Translations under genes and position numbers: made by a program | Source of the DNA: F23-D06 sp963603365 | GTDB taxonomy: Bacteria; Bacteroidota; Bacteroidia; Bacteroidales; WCHB1-69 | Direction of reading: 5' to 3' | Length of the DNA stretch: 64,000 nt | Assembly (NCBI GenBank): GCA_963603365.1 | Contig: CAVCMI010000036.1 | Span: forward strand, 18,064-82,063 | In this document: positions 61,249 to 64,000 of the stretch, one piece after another | Layout of the letters: each line of letters starts with the position of its first letter | How positions within the stretch are numbered: the first letter of the stretch is position 1 | The notes under the pieces: generated by a model | Seen by the model: only the letters and a program-made list of their open reading frames with translations | Databases searched by the model: none | Told to the model about the DNA's origin: nothing

Positions 61249-61448
61249 CTCAAAAGCCAGTGTCCATTTTGAAGAAGATGATAGAGATAGCAACAAACAA
61301 GAACGACATCATTTTCGATCCGTTTATGGGCGTAGGCTCTACTGGCGTAGCTGCCATTGAACTTGAAAGACGGTTTATTGGCGTAGAACTGGATAAGTAT
61401 ATTACTCCCTATTATTCGAACCAGTGCATTAGTCAAACAAAAAATTAG
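61236..61448 (+). pseudogene. C-terminal fragment of a DNA adenine/cytosine-N4 methyltransferase
   Basis: The frame encodes 70 residues matching the end of an N6/N4 DNA methyltransferase of the beta class. QKPVSILKKMIE (motif X), FDPFMGVGSTGVAAIELE (motif I, SAM-binding FxGxG) and RRFIGVELD (motif II) are in the right order. The catalytic DPPY motif IV and the N-terminal half are missing, so it cannot be an active enzyme. The break lies at the inverted repeat at 61209-61248. It is a relic of a restriction-modification system. Confidence 0.85.
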
Positions 61449-61456
61449 TAACTTTG
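61449..61456 (+). promoter_or_regulatory. -7-like box before the IS3 orfA remnant
   Basis: TAACTTTGCAC lies 8 bases before the ATG at 61464, directly after the methyltransferase fragment stop. A near-identical TAACTTTGCA recurs at 61675-61682. Confidence 0.45.
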
Positions 61457-61463
61457 CACACAA

Positions 61464-61628
61464 ATGGGAAAAACTACAAGACGTAAACACACAGCCGAGT
61501 TTAAGGCCAAGGCGGCAATTGAAGCACTTCGCGAGCAATCGACTCTGAGTGAGCTGTCCTCGAAGTATGAATTGTCACAGGCTCAAATCAGCCATTGGAA
61601 AAACGAGTTTATCAAGAATGCGGCATGA
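61464..61628 (+). pseudogene. IS3-family transposase orfA remnant
   Basis: The 54-residue product has the helix-turn-helix of IS3-family OrfA proteins: RRKHTAEFKAKAAIEALRE, then TLSELSSKYELSQAQISHWK. Normal OrfA is about 90-100 residues, with a leucine-zipper tail and an overlapping orfB DDE transposase. Here the tail stops after KNAA and no orfB follows, so it is a truncated element. Confidence 0.8.
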
Positions 61629-61890
61629 ATGAAAAAATTGTCTGAAGCAATGACGGCCATCCGTGAAATATTCGTAACTTTGCAGCACCCAAGAAAGGAT
61701 GACGGTGAAACATTACGCTGTTGTCTAAGGGATGGCCTGGGCATCGAGCCCCGCCAATTCCTACCCAAGAAAGGACTCAGGCTCACATTGTCTGTTGTCG
61801 GTCTTGAGGGAACAAGCGGCAGGTGTCATTGCCTAAGCATATGGAATAACTGGTCTGAAATTGGGGAGTATTATACCCAATAAGTAAATT
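61629..61890. other. Non-coding remnant before the nuclease gene
   Basis: This 262-base stretch has no convincing gene: an 84-codon plus frame (61629-61883) lacks conservation. It contains a second TAACTTTGCA box (61675-61682) that could serve as promoter of the nuclease-phosphoesterase pair, about 210 bases upstream of the start codon. Confidence 0.4.
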
Positions 61891-62898
61891 ATGAAACACG
61901 CTGAATTTAAGGCTATAGCCAGACAACATCAAATAGATTTCAAGGTCAATGACCCAGAGATTAACATTGCCGCTGATAGATTCCCTATCCGTACTATTCG
62001 AAAAAATGGCAAGGAATATAAGATTGAGGTAAGGAGTTCTTTAACTTGGAAGGACTGCCGTGATGAGAATAACCTCTATCGAATTTTCTTTAGCGGATTC
62101 CGAAGAGAGATAACGGAAGAAGTAAACAGAGAAGCCTCTTTGACAAAAGGGCAAATGGTTACAAATCTTTTGCGCAGCGAACACATCCCATACAACGTAT
62201 TTCTTCCTATGCGATATGACTTGGATGGAACAGCCCGATTGTTCAATCGTATTCTCGGAGAGGAGCGAATCGCTGCCATCAGCAAGATAAATATTGAATA
62301 TAACCCGAAAGGTCTTGCCGATGGCACATCATTTGACGTTTATATCGAATACACTCCAATGGGAACAAATTCCAATGAGAAGGGCGGTATTGGCATTGAA
62401 GTGAAATATACGGAAAAGGAATATCCCATCAAACGTGGTACAAAGGAATGGGAAGAAACACACAACGCTTCCGGTATTCATCTTGCCAGCAATTACAGTA
62501 ACCCAAGTAATACTTGTGGCTGGTTCAAACCGGAGTTTATAGCAGATGTCCCCTTTGAAAATAAGGAGAGAATGGTGGTCCATGTCGCAGCCAACCGCTA
62601 TCGTCAGATATGGCGCAACCATATTCTTGGCGCATCCATGGTGCTCGGATTGAGTGAAAAGCCAGATGATAAACTTACCGAGTTTACAAGCCTCACGGTT
62701 TACCCAGAGGACAACGGGCATTTTTCAGAAGTCTGGAACGAATATGAATCCAAACTGACACCAGACGGATTGAATACATTCAAGCACATCACATACGAAG
62801 AACTATTTCCTTTGATGCAGGAGTTCCTGAGTAAAACCGGAATTCCCCATCTCAACGAGTGGATAGATTACCTTAACAGAAGATACATCATAAAATGA
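61891..62898 (+). CDS. Putative PD-(D/E)XK restriction-like nuclease
   Basis: This 335-residue protein resembles the PGN_0703-type putative restriction endonucleases. The likely catalytic core is SFDVYIEY (Asp149) followed 20 residues later by GIEVKYTE (Glu170-x-Lys172), a PD-(D/E)XK arrangement. An upstream helix-rich part (about 50-125) and a C-terminal region with HVAANRYRQIWRNHILGAS follow the same family. No signal peptide or membrane segment. Base composition is AT-richer than the surrounding genes, suggesting transfer. It shares ATGA with the phosphoesterase gene downstream, so the two act together. The target and the biological role are unknown. Confidence 0.75.
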   Translation: MKHAEFKAIARQHQIDFKVNDPEINIAADRFPIRTIRKNGKEYKIEVRSSLTWKDCRDENNLYRIFFSGFRREITEEVNREASLTKGQMVTNLLRSEHIPYNVFLPMRYDLDGTARLFNRILGEERIAAISKINIEYNPKGLADGTSFDVYIEYTPMGTNSNEKGGIGIEVKYTEKEYPIKRGTKEWEETHNASGIHLASNYSNPSNTCGWFKPEFIADVPFENKERMVVHVAANRYRQIWRNHILGASMVLGLSEKPDDKLTEFTSLTVYPEDNGHFSEVWNEYESKLTPDGLNTFKHITYEELFPLMQEFLSKTGIPHLNEWIDYLNRRYIIK

Positions 62899-63488
62899 AA
62901 ATCTTACATCTTTCAGATACCCATGGTTGCCATCATCGGCTATATAACCTACCCGAAGCGGACATTCTGGTTCATTCGGGTGATTTCACCATGGCAGGAA
63001 GCGAGAATGAAGCCCTTGACTTCCTGAATTGGTTTTGCGACCTCCCATATCCGCACAAGATATTCATTTGTGGCAACCATGATGAATGTTTGTATGGAGC
63101 TAACATCAATGGTCTTGACAACAATGTCCATTACCTATGCAATTCCGGGATAGAAATTGAAGGTTTAAAGTTCTATGGTGTGCCAATGTTTATGGGCGAC
63201 TGTATCAGTGACCGACAAAGCCGGAATTATACCAAGATTCCGCCCGACACAGATGTCTTGATAACGCATTGTCCGGCATACGGCATATTGGACTTTGACG
63301 ATAACATCAACTACGGCTCGGAAGATTTGTTGCAACGGATAAAACAGATTCACCCACGACTACACCTGTTTGGACATATCCATATACAGCATGGAATTAC
63401 CCATAATGGCGCAATCACATTTTCCAACGGTGCCATTATGAACGTAGATTATTCTCAACTCAATGATGCTAATCTAATAGAGATATAG
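62895..63488 (+). CDS. Calcineurin-like metallophosphoesterase
   Basis: This 197-residue enzyme has the metallophosphoesterase core: LSDTHG (Asp8, His10), HSGDFT (Asp30), GNHDE (Asn61, His62), LITHCPAYG and LFGHIHIQHG supply the two-metal site. It resembles the MPPED/UPF0046 type that hydrolyses phosphodiesters. It starts in the ATGA of the nuclease stop, so its translation is coupled to it. The substrate is unknown. Nucleotide or nucleic-acid ends are plausible in view of its partner. Confidence 0.88.
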   Translation: MKILHLSDTHGCHHRLYNLPEADILVHSGDFTMAGSENEALDFLNWFCDLPYPHKIFICGNHDECLYGANINGLDNNVHYLCNSGIEIEGLKFYGVPMFMGDCISDRQSRNYTKIPPDTDVLITHCPAYGILDFDDNINYGSEDLLQRIKQIHPRLHLFGHIHIQHGITHNGAITFSNGAIMNVDYSQLNDANLIEI

Positions 63489-63508
63489 TTTCCCAAATAT
63501 CCCAAACA

Positions 63509-63542
63509 ACTCCGACCTACGCCTCACGGCGGAAGTCGGAGT
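63509..63542. terminator. Hairpin after the nuclease-phosphoesterase operon
   Basis: ACTCCGAC (63509-63516) pairs with GTCGGAGT (63535-63542), 20 bases after the phosphoesterase stop. No strong T-run follows on the plus strand, so termination is uncertain. The rest of 63489-63671 holds no recognised gene and may include an end of the insertion sequence. Confidence 0.4.
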
Positions 63543-63671
63543 GTAACATATATAAAAGGAACTTATGCTGATGCCCTTGCTTCTAAGAAACGATGTGCAT
63601 TGTCATTCCAGACTTCGACAATGCGCTACCCTTTTTCGCGCGCACGTACACGAGCGTTGAATCTCAGCCAC

Positions 63672-64000
63672 TCAGCCATTGCCGAGAATGCTTTCGATGT
63701 CGAATAGCTGCTTGATTTTATTATGGGCAGGCGTAAGCAGTAGTGTCTGCTGCATGAATGTCCCATTGGTCGGAAGATTTATCCGTACGGTTGCGATGGT
63801 CTTGGCTATTCTCAGTACTGCATCCACACTTAAATCTATGTTTGCGACGCGTATAGTGCGTTCCAGTTCCTTATAAACCTTGTAAGCCATGAAACATATA
63901 CAGATGTGTGCCTCAATGCGTTTTTCAGTAAAGTGAAAAATAGGTCTTGCCTCAAGAGTCCCCTTGGTTACACGGAAAGCCCGTTCCACCACCCAAAGCT
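63672..64000 (-). mobile_element. IS1634/IS4-type transposase, C-terminal part
   Basis: The frame is open to the right edge, so only the last 109 codons are visible. VVERAFRVTKGTLEARPIFH with its catalytic Glu region, KRIEAHICICFMAYKVYKELER and the C-terminal region are typical of DDE transposases of the IS1634/IS4 group (the Y-x2-R-like helix after the third acidic residue). Whether the element is complete cannot be judged. It marks the right edge of the island. Confidence 0.85.

Noticed and set aside
61083..61538. N-terminal extension of the T9SS cargo gene
   Set aside because: The extension passes a promoter box and overlaps the methyltransferase fragment; the signal peptide starts at the ATG at 61082.
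1..64000. CRISPR array, rRNA operon, or prophage structural genes
   Set aside because: No regularly spaced repeats, rRNA sequence or phage capsid/tail genes were seen.

Overview
The window reads as a chromosomal segment of a strictly anaerobic, fermentative member of the order Bacteroidales. Four kinds of evidence point there. Almost every intergenic region carries the Bacteroidetes -7 promoter box (TAnnTTTG, usually TATCTTTGCCGCC) and Shine-Dalgarno sequences are mostly weak. The gene families are phylum-typical: a DUF3276 PUR-like protein, a DUF5683 protein, TonB receptors with carboxypeptidase-like N-domains, DUF4249 and DUF2795. There is a type IX secretion (T9SS) cargo protein. A succinate/4-hydroxybutyrate fermentation cluster has the order I recall for Porphyromonas gingivalis. 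Genus cannot be fixed from the sequence alone.

Layout. 0-10.5 kb, all on the minus strand: yebC, a pRiA4b ORF-3-like gene, miaA, dut, a TPR protein, yidC, a PUR-like DUF3276 protein, parA, parB, a DUF5683 protein, dapB and lepB (cut by the left edge). 10.6-20.2 kb, mixed housekeeping: a ProX/YbaK-type deacylase, ruvC, a retropepsin-like protease, corA, a nitroreductase, pckA, an RlmI-like methyltransferase, glyA, a NifU-domain protein, ychF and tRNA-Gly(CCC). 20.3-26.6 kb: marC, then the 4-hydroxybutyrate operon (abfD, CoA-transferase, 4hbD, sucD) on the minus strand. 26.8-33.6 kb, minus strand: a polyprenyl-phosphate sugar transferase, a lipoprotein, ornithine carbamoyltransferase with carbamate kinase, and an M13 metallopeptidase. 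33.7-37.3 kb: rfbA, an M28 peptidase, DUF2795, a PduO-type cobalamin adenosyltransferase and tRNA-Lys(CTT). 37.5-43.2 kb: two TonB-dependent receptors, one paired with a DUF4249 lipoprotein. 43.3-49.8 kb: a PatB-like C-S lyase, aroA, argS, a MATE exporter and a TlyA methyltransferase. 49.8-56.5 kb: a self-contained TetR/lipoprotein/MFP/RND/TolC efflux operon. 56.6-59.9 kb: one 1077-residue gene fusing three parts of an HcnABC/opine-dehydrogenase-type enzyme plus two 4Fe-4S clusters. 59.9-61.1 kb: the T9SS cargo protein. 61.2-64.0 kb: a small AT-richer mobile island holding a beheaded DNA methyltransferase, an IS3-type orfA remnant, a PD-(D/E)XK nuclease with a coupled metallophosphoesterase, and an IS1634/IS4-type transposase cut by the right edge.

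Metabolism. pckA, the 4-hydroxybutyrate route (succinyl-CoA to crotonyl-CoA), a catabolic-looking ornithine carbamoyltransferase/carbamate kinase pair, the PatB-like lyase and the large iron-sulfur flavoprotein fit a peptide/amino-acid and succinate fermenter. The most unusual items are the fused oxidoreductase, the nuclease/phosphoesterase island and the 4-hydroxybutyrate operon. No rRNA, CRISPR array or phage structural gene is visible.
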